Shown in pieces: positions 15,213 through 23,916 of a stretch of 23,916 nucleotides of DNA. Made by a program: the position numbers and the translations under genes. The stretch comes from Dehalococcoidia bacterium UBA5748 (GTDB lineage: Bacteria > Chloroflexota > Dehalococcoidia > Dehalococcoidales > UBA5627), in assembly GCA_002419135.1 (NCBI GenBank), contig DIFM01000028.1, positions 1-23,916 of the forward strand. The letters run 5' to 3'. Position 1 is the first letter of the stretch. Every line of letters begins with the position of its first letter. The notes beneath the pieces were generated by a model. The model had not been told where the DNA came from. It worked only from the letters and a program-made list of their open reading frames with translations, and made no database searches.

Positions 15213-15437
15213 ATGAGAGCATTTTTTGGGAAATTTTTTAAAATATCGGGTTCTTTAATTTTATTACTTTGTATATTATATGTTGTAATATCTATCATTA
15301 CATCGCTCACTTCTGATATACGTGTTCATTCTAATCCTCACGGTTCCAACAATTTATTCTATTTTACTATAATCACAGGATTAATATTTATCGGAATAGG
15401 GAATGTGCTGAATAAATTTAAACCGCCTGATAAATAA
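15213..15437 (+). CDS. Small two-helix membrane protein of unknown function
   Basis: A 74-residue protein with two predicted membrane helices: about 13-33 (SGSLILLLCILYVVISIITS region) and about 48-66 (LFYFTIITGLIFIGIGNVL). A polar loop with HSNPHGSNN joins them, and the C-terminus is basic. AAGGGA precedes the ATG by about seven bases. It has a consensus promoter of its own. Its base composition is clearly more AT-rich than holA or alaS, and it follows a repeat cluster, which hints at acquisition. I cannot assign a family. Confidence 0.65.
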   Translation: MRAFFGKFFKISGSLILLLCILYVVISIITSLTSDIRVHSNPHGSNNLFYFTIITGLIFIGIGNVLNKFKPPDK

Positions 15438-15496
15438 CAGTCTCAATCTCAGTAATCATCATATTTATTTCAATCGGATTGTATCTATATCTTAAA

Positions 15497-15525
15497 TTGA
15501 CAGAAACCATTCCTTAAATTACAAT
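15497..15525 (+). promoter_or_regulatory. Consensus promoter for alaS-ruvX-tgt
   Basis: TTGACA (15497-15502), a 17-base spacer, then TACAAT (15520-15525). The predicted start is at about 15531-15533, only about four to six bases before the alaS ATG at 15537. Confidence 0.75.
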
Positions 15526-15536
15526 CTAATTCTACT

Positions 15537-18119
15537 ATGAGTATGACAGGCGATAACATCAGGGAAAGCTTTTTACGTTACTTTGAGGAAAAAGGGCATA
15601 AAATAATGCCCAGTGCCTCACTGGTGCCCCACGGCGACCCGACTCTTCTTTTAACCAGCGCCGGAATGGTACAGTTCAAACCCTACTTTTTGGGCGAGAA
15701 GCCCCCGGCAACTCGCATGGCATCCTGCCAGAGGTGTTTTCGGGTAACCGATATCGATTCGGTAGGGGATACCAAGCACCTCACATTTTTCGAAATGCTG
15801 GGAAACTTCAGCATCGGCGATTATTTTAAGGAAGGGGCGATTGACTTCGCCTGGGAATACGTCATTGAACGCCTGCAACTTCCTAAAGAACGCATCTGGA
15901 TAACCGTTTATCAGGATGACGACGAGGCTTTCGATATCTGGAATAAGAAAATCGGAGTTCCTACTGAACGTATCGTCCGCTGCGGCGAAAAAGAGAACTT
16001 CTGGGGTCCTGCCGGCGATTCCGGTCCCTGCGGTCCCTGCAGCGAACTGCATTACGATTTCGGAGAGGATGCCGGCTGTGGAAGAGCCGATTGCTCTCCG
16101 GCCTGTTCCTGCGAACGTTTTTCCGAAATATGGAACCTGGTGTTCGTACAATATAATCAGGATAAATCCGGCAAGCGCACGCCTCTTGCCAAGGGGCATA
16201 TCGATACCGGTATGGGGTTGGAGCGCATGACCGTTATTATGCAGAACAAAAACTCGGTCTATGAAACCGATTTGTTTACTCCCTTGCTGGATGTAGTATC
16301 AAAAATTGCCGAAGTCAAGTATGGCTCCGATGAAATTCTGGATAACAATATGCGCGTTATTGCCGAACATGGTAGGGCGGTTACGTTTCTTATTGCCGAT
16401 GGGGTATTGCCCGGCAACGAAAAACAGAGCTATGTCTTGAGAAGGCTGATGCGGCGCGCCGTATTCTTCGGGGAAAAACTGGTTTCCGGCAAGTCTTTTT
16501 TGGAAGAGGTAGCCAAAGTCACTATCGAAAAGATGAAGCACGAGTACCCCGAGCTGGGGCAGAAAAAGAAATTCATCCTCAAGGTAATACAGGAAGAAGA
16601 AGCACGCTTCCGCGATACTTTAAAAATAGGTACACAGTTATTGGAAGGAATAATGGCGGAGGTTTTTGTCGAGGGCAAAAAGGAAGTATCCGGCGAACAG
16701 GCTTTCAAGCTCTATGATACATACGGTTTCCCGGTTGATTTAACGCAGGAAGTTGCCGCAAAGCAGGGATTTACAGTGGATATGGCGGGCTTCGAAGCCG
16801 AAATGGAGAAACAGCGTGAAAAAGCCAAGGCGGCTAACCGTTTTAAAAAGAGCCTTTCCTTGGCTGCCGATGTCGAAGTTATCAACGGCTGTGGAACATG
16901 TGTCTTTACCGGATATGAAAATCTGGCTGATAAATCCGTAATAACCGGTCTTTTATCCGATAATAAAAATGTAAACGAAATCGTTGAGGGGCAGGAAGCC
17001 GCGATTATGTTGGATAAAACCCCGTTCTACGCCGAAAAGGGCGGACAGGTAGGCGATACCGGAGTAATAAGCGGCTCCAATGGCAAATTCATTGTTAAGG
17101 ATACCGTTCAAATTACTGATAAGGTGGTAGCTCACAAGGGATACGTAGAGTGGGGTGTTTTCAAAACCGGTGACGAAGTGACTGCCGAAGTGGATATCGA
17201 GCGCAGGATGGATATTGCGCGCAATCATACGGCAACGCATCTATTACAGTATGCCTTACGGAAAGTGCTCGGCGAGCACGTTCAACAGCGTGGTTCGCTG
17301 GTAACTCCCGGCAGGTTAAGGTTTGATTTTTCGCATATGTCTGCCATGACGGAAGAGGAAATCGAGAAGGTGCAGACCATAGTCAATTACGAGATACGCC
17401 GCAATCACTCTGTCTGTCCGGTAACAATGCCTTATAAGCAGGCCGTTAAAGAAGGGGCAATTGCGCTTTTCGATGAAAAATACGGCGATCAAGTCAGGGT
17501 GTTGAAAATCGGCGAGCCACAAATTAGCGCCGAGCTGTGCGGAGGCACTCACGTTTCCGCAACCGGTGAAATCGGATACTTTCAGATTATTTCCGAATCC
17601 AGCATCGGCGGCGGTATTCGCCGCATCGAAGCGGTTAGCGGCAGGGGAGCGGAGCAGGCGATAAAGGATAACATTATTAATTTAAACAAGGAAATCCTGG
17701 CGGTTCAGACTGAATTGGATAAGGAACGCAAGCAAATACAGCTTTTACAGCGCGGAAAGACAAAACAGGAAGCCGAATCACTGCTTGAAAAAGTAGAAAC
17801 GGCAAATGGAGTAAAGCTGCTGACAAGTCGTATTGAGACTGTCGATAACGATATGATGCGTGATATGGCGGATATACTGCGCTCTAAACTGGGCAGCGGT
17901 ATAGTGGTGCTGGGTGCCGTTATGGATGATAAACCATCATTTATAGTAGCGGTTACTCCCGACCTGGTTAAAAAAGGTTATCATGCAGGTAAGCTGGTAA
18001 AGCACATTTCATCCGTTGCCGGTGGTGGGGGCGGCGGCAAGCCGGATATGGCACAGGGCGGCGGCAAAGATATAGATAAACTGGAAGAAGCTATCAATTC
18101 TGTTAAAGGAATATTATAA
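15537..18119 (+). CDS. alaS: Alanyl-tRNA synthetase
   Basis: An 860-residue cytosolic class II synthetase that charges tRNA-Ala. The catalytic core (about 1-450) has LTSAGMVQFKPYF, RCFRVTDIDSVGDTKHLTFF and GMGLERM. The editing domain (about 550-700) binds zinc through HTATH (His564, His568) and CGGTH (Cys668, His672), and removes mischarged Ser or Gly. The C-terminal DHHA1/C-Ala domain ends GGGGGGKPDMAQGGGKD. Length is usual. There is no ribosome-binding site, and the promoter predicts an almost leaderless message; a second in-frame ATG lies at 15543. It is followed after 33 bases by ruvX. Confidence 0.97.
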   Translation: MSMTGDNIRESFLRYFEEKGHKIMPSASLVPHGDPTLLLTSAGMVQFKPYFLGEKPPATRMASCQRCFRVTDIDSVGDTKHLTFFEMLGNFSIGDYFKEGAIDFAWEYVIERLQLPKERIWITVYQDDDEAFDIWNKKIGVPTERIVRCGEKENFWGPAGDSGPCGPCSELHYDFGEDAGCGRADCSPACSCERFSEIWNLVFVQYNQDKSGKRTPLAKGHIDTGMGLERMTVIMQNKNSVYETDLFTPLLDVVSKIAEVKYGSDEILDNNMRVIAEHGRAVTFLIADGVLPGNEKQSYVLRRLMRRAVFFGEKLVSGKSFLEEVAKVTIEKMKHEYPELGQKKKFILKVIQEEEARFRDTLKIGTQLLEGIMAEVFVEGKKEVSGEQAFKLYDTYGFPVDLTQEVAAKQGFTVDMAGFEAEMEKQREKAKAANRFKKSLSLAADVEVINGCGTCVFTGYENLADKSVITGLLSDNKNVNEIVEGQEAAIMLDKTPFYAEKGGQVGDTGVISGSNGKFIVKDTVQITDKVVAHKGYVEWGVFKTGDEVTAEVDIERRMDIARNHTATHLLQYALRKVLGEHVQQRGSLVTPGRLRFDFSHMSAMTEEEIEKVQTIVNYEIRRNHSVCPVTMPYKQAVKEGAIALFDEKYGDQVRVLKIGEPQISAELCGGTHVSATGEIGYFQIISESSIGGGIRRIEAVSGRGAEQAIKDNIINLNKEILAVQTELDKERKQIQLLQRGKTKQEAESLLEKVETANGVKLLTSRIETVDNDMMRDMADILRSKLGSGIVVLGAVMDDKPSFIVAVTPDLVKKGYHAGKLVKHISSVAGGGGGGKPDMAQGGGKDIDKLEEAINSVKGIL

Positions 18120-18152
18120 ACATTATTGTCTGTAAATACAGGAGATATCGGA

Positions 18153-18596
18153 ATGCGTTCGCTGGGGCTTGACGTAGGGGATAGGAGAATCGGAGTGGCG
18201 ATGAGCGACCCGTCCGGAATAGTTGCCAGTCCGCTTACAATAATCGAGCGAAAAAACGATATCATCGATATAGAAACCATTTCCAATATCGTCAGGCGCA
18301 ACGAAGTAGGTCATATCATTGTCGGTTTGCCGCTTGCCGCTGACGGCGTCGTCGGTATGCAGGCTGAAAAAGTATACGATTTTGTAAGTAAGCTGAAAGC
18401 AAGTATCGATATCCCCCTCCAGTTCAGAGATGAAAGCTTTTCCACCGATTCCGCCAGAAAATTGATGCTGCAAACGAAATCAAAAAAAACACGCAGAAAC
18501 ACCAGGGACGATGCCATAGCTGCGGCTTACATTCTGCAACACTTTCTGGAAGAACAATATCTTGCCAATTTACAGGAGCCGGAAACAATAGATTGA
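18153..18596 (+). CDS. ruvX: RuvX/YqgF: putative Holliday junction resolvase and pre-16S rRNA nuclease
   Basis: A 147-residue RNase H-fold protein. It opens with LGLDVGDRRIGVAMSDPSG, containing the catalytic Asp. HIIVGLPLAADGVVG follows, then DESFST with the second acidic residue, and finally RDDAIAAAYILQHFLE with the third. In Escherichia coli the family trims the 5' end of 16S rRNA. The ATG at 18153 has GGAG eight bases upstream; an upstream TTG at 18126 in frame is less likely. Its stop overlaps the tgt start (TTGA), so the two are coupled. Confidence 0.93.
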   Translation: MRSLGLDVGDRRIGVAMSDPSGIVASPLTIIERKNDIIDIETISNIVRRNEVGHIIVGLPLAADGVVGMQAEKVYDFVSKLKASIDIPLQFRDESFSTDSARKLMLQTKSKKTRRNTRDDAIAAAYILQHFLEEQYLANLQEPETID

Positions 18597-19765
18597 GCAT
18601 CCTGGATTTAACTACGACCTGCCCCGCTACCCGGGCGCGCGCCGGGGAGTTGAAGACACCGCACGGCATTGTGGAAACTCCGGTATTCTGCCCGGTCGGC
18701 AGCCAGGCTGCTGTTAAAACGCTTACCGCCGAGGAGGTAAAAAGCCTCGGATTTAATATGATTCTGTGTAATAACTATCATCTCTATCTGCGTCCCGGAA
18801 TAGACGTTGTAGAAGAGCTGGGCGGATTGCACCGCTTTATGAAATGGGACGGGGCAATTCTGACCGACAGCGGAGGTTATCAGGTCTTCAGCCTTTCCCC
18901 ATTAATCGAACTCTCCGATGAAGGAGTTGTTTTTCGTTCACATCTGGACGGCAGCCGTCATTTTATCACCCCCGAAAACGCTACGTTGTTTCAGGAGAAG
19001 CTGGGGGCGGATATTATAATGGTGTTGGATGAATGCGCACATATCGATGCCGATTATGCTAAGGTGGAAAAGGCGATGGAGCGTACTCACCTTTGGGCAA
19101 AAAGATGTATGGATGCCCATAAACGCACTGACCAGTCGCTTTTTGCGATAGTGCAGGGGGGAGTATTCCCGGATTTAAGACGCCGCTCTGCCGAATATCT
19201 GACATCGCTGGATTTTCCCGGATATGCGCTGGGTGGCTTAAGCCTTGGGGAGGCAAAAGAGGTTACCTATTATATCGTCGATGAGACCGTGTCATTATTG
19301 CCGAAAGACAAACCGCGCTACCTGATGGGAGTGGGCGCTCCTGAGGATATCGTCGAGGGGGTGGCACGGGGTATCGATATCTTCGATTGCGTATTGCCGA
19401 CGCGCGTTGCCCGCAACGGGGCATTGTTTACCCGAAACGGGAGAATCAATATCACAAACAGCGGTTACGGCAGGAAAGACGAACCGGTCGACCCTTCGTG
19501 CGATTGCTATACCTGTAAAAACCACTCGGCAGCTTATATTCATCACCTTTTCGATGCCAAAGAACTTCTGGCATACCGTTTGGCGACAATCCACAACCTC
19601 AGGTTTATGAACAACTTGATGAGCGATATCAGAAAGTCTATTCTTAACGGCAACTTCGCTTCTTTTAAGTCCGAATTCCTGAATAACTACAAACCCACCA
19701 ACGAGGAAGTCCGCATCGAGCAGAAAAAGAAGTGGATTCAAACCCGCCACCCGAAAGAGGAATAG
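18593..19765 (+). CDS. tgt: Queuine tRNA-ribosyltransferase (tRNA-guanine transglycosylase)
   Basis: A 390-residue TIM-barrel enzyme that exchanges guanine 34 of GUN-anticodon tRNAs for preQ1 on the way to queuosine. Visible landmarks are TDSGGYQVFSL with Asp92 as the general acid/base candidate, ALGGLSLGE (212-220), DIFDCVLPTR with Asp265 as nucleophile, and the zinc site Cys303, Cys305, Cys308 and His318. Translation starts at TTG overlapping the ruvX stop by four bases; no ATG lies near the conserved N-terminus. The last 30 residues are basic and polar. The motif set is complete, so it should be active. Confidence 0.96.
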   Translation: MSILDLTTTCPATRARAGELKTPHGIVETPVFCPVGSQAAVKTLTAEEVKSLGFNMILCNNYHLYLRPGIDVVEELGGLHRFMKWDGAILTDSGGYQVFSLSPLIELSDEGVVFRSHLDGSRHFITPENATLFQEKLGADIIMVLDECAHIDADYAKVEKAMERTHLWAKRCMDAHKRTDQSLFAIVQGGVFPDLRRRSAEYLTSLDFPGYALGGLSLGEAKEVTYYIVDETVSLLPKDKPRYLMGVGAPEDIVEGVARGIDIFDCVLPTRVARNGALFTRNGRINITNSGYGRKDEPVDPSCDCYTCKNHSAAYIHHLFDAKELLAYRLATIHNLRFMNNLMSDIRKSILNGNFASFKSEFLNNYKPTNEEVRIEQKKKWIQTRHPKEE

Positions 19766-19777
19766 TGCTGTTTCGTT

Positions 19778-19870
19778 GTCATGCTGAGTTCGTGGTGGTC
19801 GAACGAAGCATCCGGGGATGGGGATAAAACCCCCAAAAAGCCGTTCGTGTCCTTCGCTAGGCTCAGGATG
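19778..19870. repeat. Repeat family 2, copy 2
   Basis: It opens with GTCATGCTGAGTTCG (19778-19792), the exact reverse complement of 14907-14921. It contains AAAGCCGTTCGTG (19837-19849), seen with one change at 14928-14940, and ends near CCTTCGCTAGGCTCAGGATG. A GGGG/CCCC hairpin lies inside (19820-19833). It sits directly after tgt. Confidence 0.55.
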
Positions 19871-20197
19871 CGTGGATAATAATACGTGGATTTATACCGA
19901 AGGTTGAGTTCCGGAAAACGGAACGAAATCCCGATTTATCGAGAAACCATAGCGGCGGGGATTATATCAATATTATTTTCACTATTAGGCAACTTCCCAA
20001 CAGGTTGGTTCAAATATCTAGATTTAGGTGAAACAAATTAAAACCCCTCTCACTTCCTATGTTTAGTATATTGTTAAACCCCGATAAACCTTAAGTCATA
20101 GACGGCAAGTTGCATATAACCGGCGGCGACAGGTGGATTATTTCCAAAAAAAATTTACTGTTTTCATTATTAATGTTTATTTTTCGAATTATTACTA

Positions 20198-20226
20198 TTG
20201 ACTAATCTCCTTGTTGTATAGATAAT
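20198..20226 (+). promoter_or_regulatory. Promoter for the zinc-ribbon/transglutaminase-like gene
   Basis: TTGACT (20198-20203), a 17-base spacer, then GATAAT (20221-20226). The predicted start is near 20233. Confidence 0.55.
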
Positions 20227-20294
20227 TATATATATTACTTTATTACTATTTTTATACATCGGGCATATTGAATTTATAATATAAGGAGAAAGGA

Positions 20295-21599
20295 ATGGCT
20301 TTTTGTAAAAATTGTGGCAGTCAATTAAAGCCAGGGGCTAAGTTCTGTGAAACCTGCGGGGCACTTGCAGAAGAAGAAAAGCCGGTTCAACCGGTCGGCG
20401 CAGCGCCGGGTTATGTTCCTCCGTATCAATCCACCGGATATATGGCTCCACCTGCAATGACGGGTGGTAGTAAAAAATTCGGTCTGCCGGCGATAATTCT
20501 TGCCTGTGCGCTTGTAGTCGTGCTGGTCGGAGGCATTATCGGTATTGTTTCCCTCTCGGGTACAGTCAGTGACCTTAGAGAAGAAAACACGCAACTTGTT
20601 GCTGATAAGAACAGGCTCACAAGCGATTTGAATGCGGCAAACAGCAATATACTCAGGTTGAACAATGATTTAGTCGCCGCCAACAGCGAAATCGGTGAGT
20701 TAACCGGAGACCTGAACGAGGCAACCGGCACTATTAACGACTTAAACAGCGACTTGGCTCAGGCTAACAGTGAACTTGCTACGGCTAGCAGCAATTTAAA
20801 TGCAGCTAATGCAACCATTGCCGATTTAAATGAGGAAAATGCAGAGCTGGCTGCCGATAAAAGCGAACTGGCGGCGGATTTAACGGAAGCCAACGATACC
20901 ATTCTGGCATTGAATTCGATAGTCGACATAATGGATTATACCTACAGTGAAATAGTCGCCTTTATCGACATGAGGTTTGGGTGGTCCGAAGAGGACGCCA
21001 AGCAGTTTGTGACTCCCTATGATGAAACTGTAGGAGATTTGGTTGATTGGTTGGTTTATCCCTTCGATTCCAATGATTGGACCAGAGCTTGGAAAGACAT
21101 GAAAGATATGTACTCCTGGGTACGCAGTAATATAGAGTATTCCTATGATTCTCCCTTACCGGTATTGCCTCTGGATTTACTTGAAGGGGGTTCTATAGAT
21201 TGGTTTAGGGAATTTTGGCAGTATCCGGTCGAAACCATTTATTGGGAAACAGGGGATTGTGAAGACCAATCACTGCTTTTAACCAGCATGATTAAGAACT
21301 ATGGGGAAGGCGAGACATATGCATATTGTGTAGGAATTAGCAACGGGGAATCAGGGCATATGGCAGTCTTCATGTTTGTTGAAGGAGGCAATCTGGTAAT
21401 ATTCGACCCGACAGGCGCTTACTTTACAAATACTTGGGGTGAAGTAAATACCGGCGTTCCCGTGGAACAGGAAATAAACAACTGGTTAAACTGGTGGTCA
21501 GCGGATATGCCGGGTGCTGAAATCTTCATGTTATTTGATGATGAAGATTATTGGGAATTCGATGGCAATGATGATTTCTTCGACTGGTTTTTTGGTTAG
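20295..21599 (+). CDS. Membrane-anchored zinc-ribbon, coiled-coil, transglutaminase-like protein
   Basis: A 434-residue four-part protein. A zinc ribbon (Cys4, Cys7, Cys18, Cys21) and a Pro-rich linker (about 30-58) precede one membrane helix (about 63-86). A Leu/Asn/Ala-rich coiled coil follows (about 91-212). The C-terminal domain has the order of the transglutaminase-like cysteine peptidase fold: ETGDCEDQS with Cys322, SGHMAVF with His355, and IFDPTG with Asp371. The likely topology is zinc ribbon inside and stalk plus enzyme-like domain outside. The last 20 residues are very acidic and aromatic. AAGGAG lies seven bases before the ATG, and it is a single-gene unit with its own promoter and terminator. 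Substrate is unknown; a protein or surface-layer target is a guess. Confidence 0.85.
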   Translation: MAFCKNCGSQLKPGAKFCETCGALAEEEKPVQPVGAAPGYVPPYQSTGYMAPPAMTGGSKKFGLPAIILACALVVVLVGGIIGIVSLSGTVSDLREENTQLVADKNRLTSDLNAANSNILRLNNDLVAANSEIGELTGDLNEATGTINDLNSDLAQANSELATASSNLNAANATIADLNEENAELAADKSELAADLTEANDTILALNSIVDIMDYTYSEIVAFIDMRFGWSEEDAKQFVTPYDETVGDLVDWLVYPFDSNDWTRAWKDMKDMYSWVRSNIEYSYDSPLPVLPLDLLEGGSIDWFREFWQYPVETIYWETGDCEDQSLLLTSMIKNYGEGETYAYCVGISNGESGHMAVFMFVEGGNLVIFDPTGAYFTNTWGEVNTGVPVEQEINNWLNWWSADMPGAEIFMLFDDEDYWEFDGNDDFFDWFFG

Positions 21600-21634
21600 G
21601 ATTATAAAACTTTACATAGTATGGTTAATTATTG

Positions 21635-21661
21635 ACGGGGTTGCCTAAAAGGCAGCCCCGT
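21635..21661 (+). terminator. Terminator after the zinc-ribbon gene
   Basis: An eleven-pair stem with one G-U pair, ACGGGGTTGCC (21635-21645) and GGCAGCCCCGT (21651-21661), closes a TAAAA loop. Only a poor U-tract (TCGTTATG) follows, but the stem is strong. Confidence 0.6.
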
Positions 21662-21810
21662 TCGTTATGACGCTAATTGTATCACCTGAATGATTAAATT
21701 TCTTGAGGGAATTGAAAAAACTTAAAAATATATGTTTGGACAGGTAAAAGGTTTCAGTCAATCGTAAAACAAATTGGAAAATATTCTTTCAAAAGACTTG
21801 ATTTTTCGTG

Positions 21811-21839
21811 TTGACAAACATTTTTCCTTATGCTATTAT
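21811..21839 (+). promoter_or_regulatory. Promoter of the 23S rRNA gene
   Basis: Perfect TTGACA (21811-21816), a 17-base spacer, then TATTAT (21834-21839) preceded by TGC, making an extended -10. It is among the strongest promoters in the window and predicts a start near 21846, about 150 bases before mature 23S. Confidence 0.78.
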
Positions 21840-21864
21840 CTATTTACCTTTATAGGAGAAAGCA

Positions 21865-21885
21865 ATGTTAGAGGTAATCACATAA
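21865..21885 (+). CDS. Six-codon leader ORF in the 23S rRNA leader
   Basis: ATG TTA GAG GTA ATC ACA TAA encodes MLEVIT. AGGAG precedes the ATG by six bases (AGGAGAAAGCAATG), nearly the same initiation context as the protein gene at 20295 (AGGAGAAAGGAATG). It starts about 20 bases into the predicted rRNA transcript and ends 27 bases before a terminator hairpin. Translation is inferred from the site, not shown. Confidence 0.4.
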   Translation: MLEVIT

Positions 21886-21912
21886 AGGCTTAAACGGTGT
21901 AAACAACCAGGC

Positions 21913-21946
21913 AAACGGCTTGGGAAATTTACCGAGCCGTTTTTTT
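21913..21946 (+). terminator. Intrinsic terminator inside the 23S rRNA leader (possible attenuator)
   Basis: AAACGGCTTGG (21913-21923) pairs with CCGAGCCGTTT (21932-21942) in eleven pairs with one U-G and an eight-base loop. The T-run covers 21940-21946. This is a textbook terminator, yet it stands between the rRNA promoter and 23S. The 3' arm could instead pair with upstream GGCT (21887-21890) and CGGT (21895-21898) through ACCGAGCC (21931-21938), which would break the hairpin. Confidence 0.7.
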
Positions 21947-21955
21947 ATGTGCAAA

Positions 21956-21966
21956 GCACTTTAAAA
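21956..21966 (+). promoter_or_regulatory. boxA-like antitermination site
   Basis: GCACTTTAAAA differs by one base from the core GCTCTTTAAAA of rRNA boxA elements, which recruit NusB/NusE. It lies about 32 bases before mature 23S but after the leader terminator, so it could not protect RNA polymerase from that hairpin. Confidence 0.4.
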
Positions 21967-21997
21967 GAAGAATATAGCTAATATCAAATCTGAAGCA

Positions 21998-23916
<1,919 letters not shown>

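Larger units (their letters stand above)
19766..20294. other. Spacer between tgt and the zinc-ribbon gene
   Basis: This 529-base gene-free stretch begins with a dispersed repeat copy (19778-19870), followed by mixed and then strongly AT-rich sequence. It ends with a promoter (20198-20226) and a leader of about 60 bases. No RNA gene or terminator was recognised after tgt. Confidence 0.6.
21600..21997 (+). other. Upstream and leader region of the 23S rRNA gene
   Basis: This stretch contains the terminator of the preceding gene, about 150 bases of AT-rich sequence, and the rRNA promoter. The rRNA leader follows, with a mini-ORF, an intrinsic terminator, a boxA-like site and about 30 bases up to mature 23S. 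No 16S rRNA or tRNA is present. Confidence 0.7.

Noticed and set aside
19820..19840. GGGG/CCCC hairpin after tgt as a terminator
   Set aside because: On the plus strand it is followed by an A-tract, not a T-tract, and has only four pairs; it is part of a repeat.
20600..20930. Repetitive coiled-coil coding region as a possible DNA tandem repeat
   Set aside because: The periodicity is at the protein level (Leu/Asn/Ala heptad-like); the DNA units are not near-identical.

Overview
The window looks like a chromosomal segment of a Dehalococcoidia-like member of the Chloroflexota (green non-sulfur lineage). This is inferred, not proven. The support is a 23S rRNA gene with its own promoter and no 16S rRNA or tRNA within more than 20 kb upstream (16S and 23S are unlinked in Dehalococcoides), moderate GC, a RemA-type DUF370 gene overlapping gmk, a YchF with an aberrant P-loop, and intergenic repeats of the 'TTGCGAGGA / GCAATCTC' and 'GTCATGCTGAG' type that I associate with such genomes. 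Most of the content is housekeeping. The less ordinary material is mainly in the leaders and spacers.

Layout. 1-3412: on the minus strand, a competence pair (a ComEA-like SLBB/helix-hairpin-helix protein, then the ComEC DNA channel) from a clear promoter, followed by a truncated superinfection-immunity-like small membrane protein at the window edge. 3431-3694: a small unknown protein. 3700-8322: on the minus strand, a potassium-uptake locus. Full-length TrkA and TrkH form one unit; a universal-stress-like protein, a half-length TrkA N-domain protein and a second two-domain TrkA follow from their own promoter. 8323-8644: a divergent control region. It holds back-to-back promoters and, on the plus side, three perfect complementary stems that nest and cross like a pseudoknot just ahead of the ribosome-binding site. 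8645-10265: a DUF47 PhoU-like protein and a PiT phosphate transporter. 10272-12816: on the minus strand, remA-gmk, ychF and a small HEAT-like protein, each with a recognisable promoter.

13194-13469: a small beta-rich unknown protein with its own promoter and terminator. 13702-14709: holA, apparently leaderless. 14712-15100: a cluster of degenerate palindromic repeats. 15213-15437: an AT-rich two-helix membrane protein. 15537-19765: alaS-ruvX-tgt from one consensus promoter, with alaS nearly leaderless. 19778-20294: another repeat copy, then AT-rich spacer. 20295-21599: a monocistronic zinc-ribbon/transmembrane/coiled-coil/transglutaminase-like surface protein. 21811-23916: the 23S rRNA promoter, a leader with a six-codon ORF, a strong intrinsic terminator and a boxA-like site, then about the first two thirds of 23S rRNA, cut by the window end.

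The two most interesting signals are RNA-level. The first is the 23S leader: promoter, ribosome-binding site, mini-ORF, possible antiterminator, terminator, boxA. It could couple 23S synthesis to translation. The second is the pseudoknot-like leader of the phosphate-uptake operon. Both were read by eye; neither covariation nor folding energy was computed.
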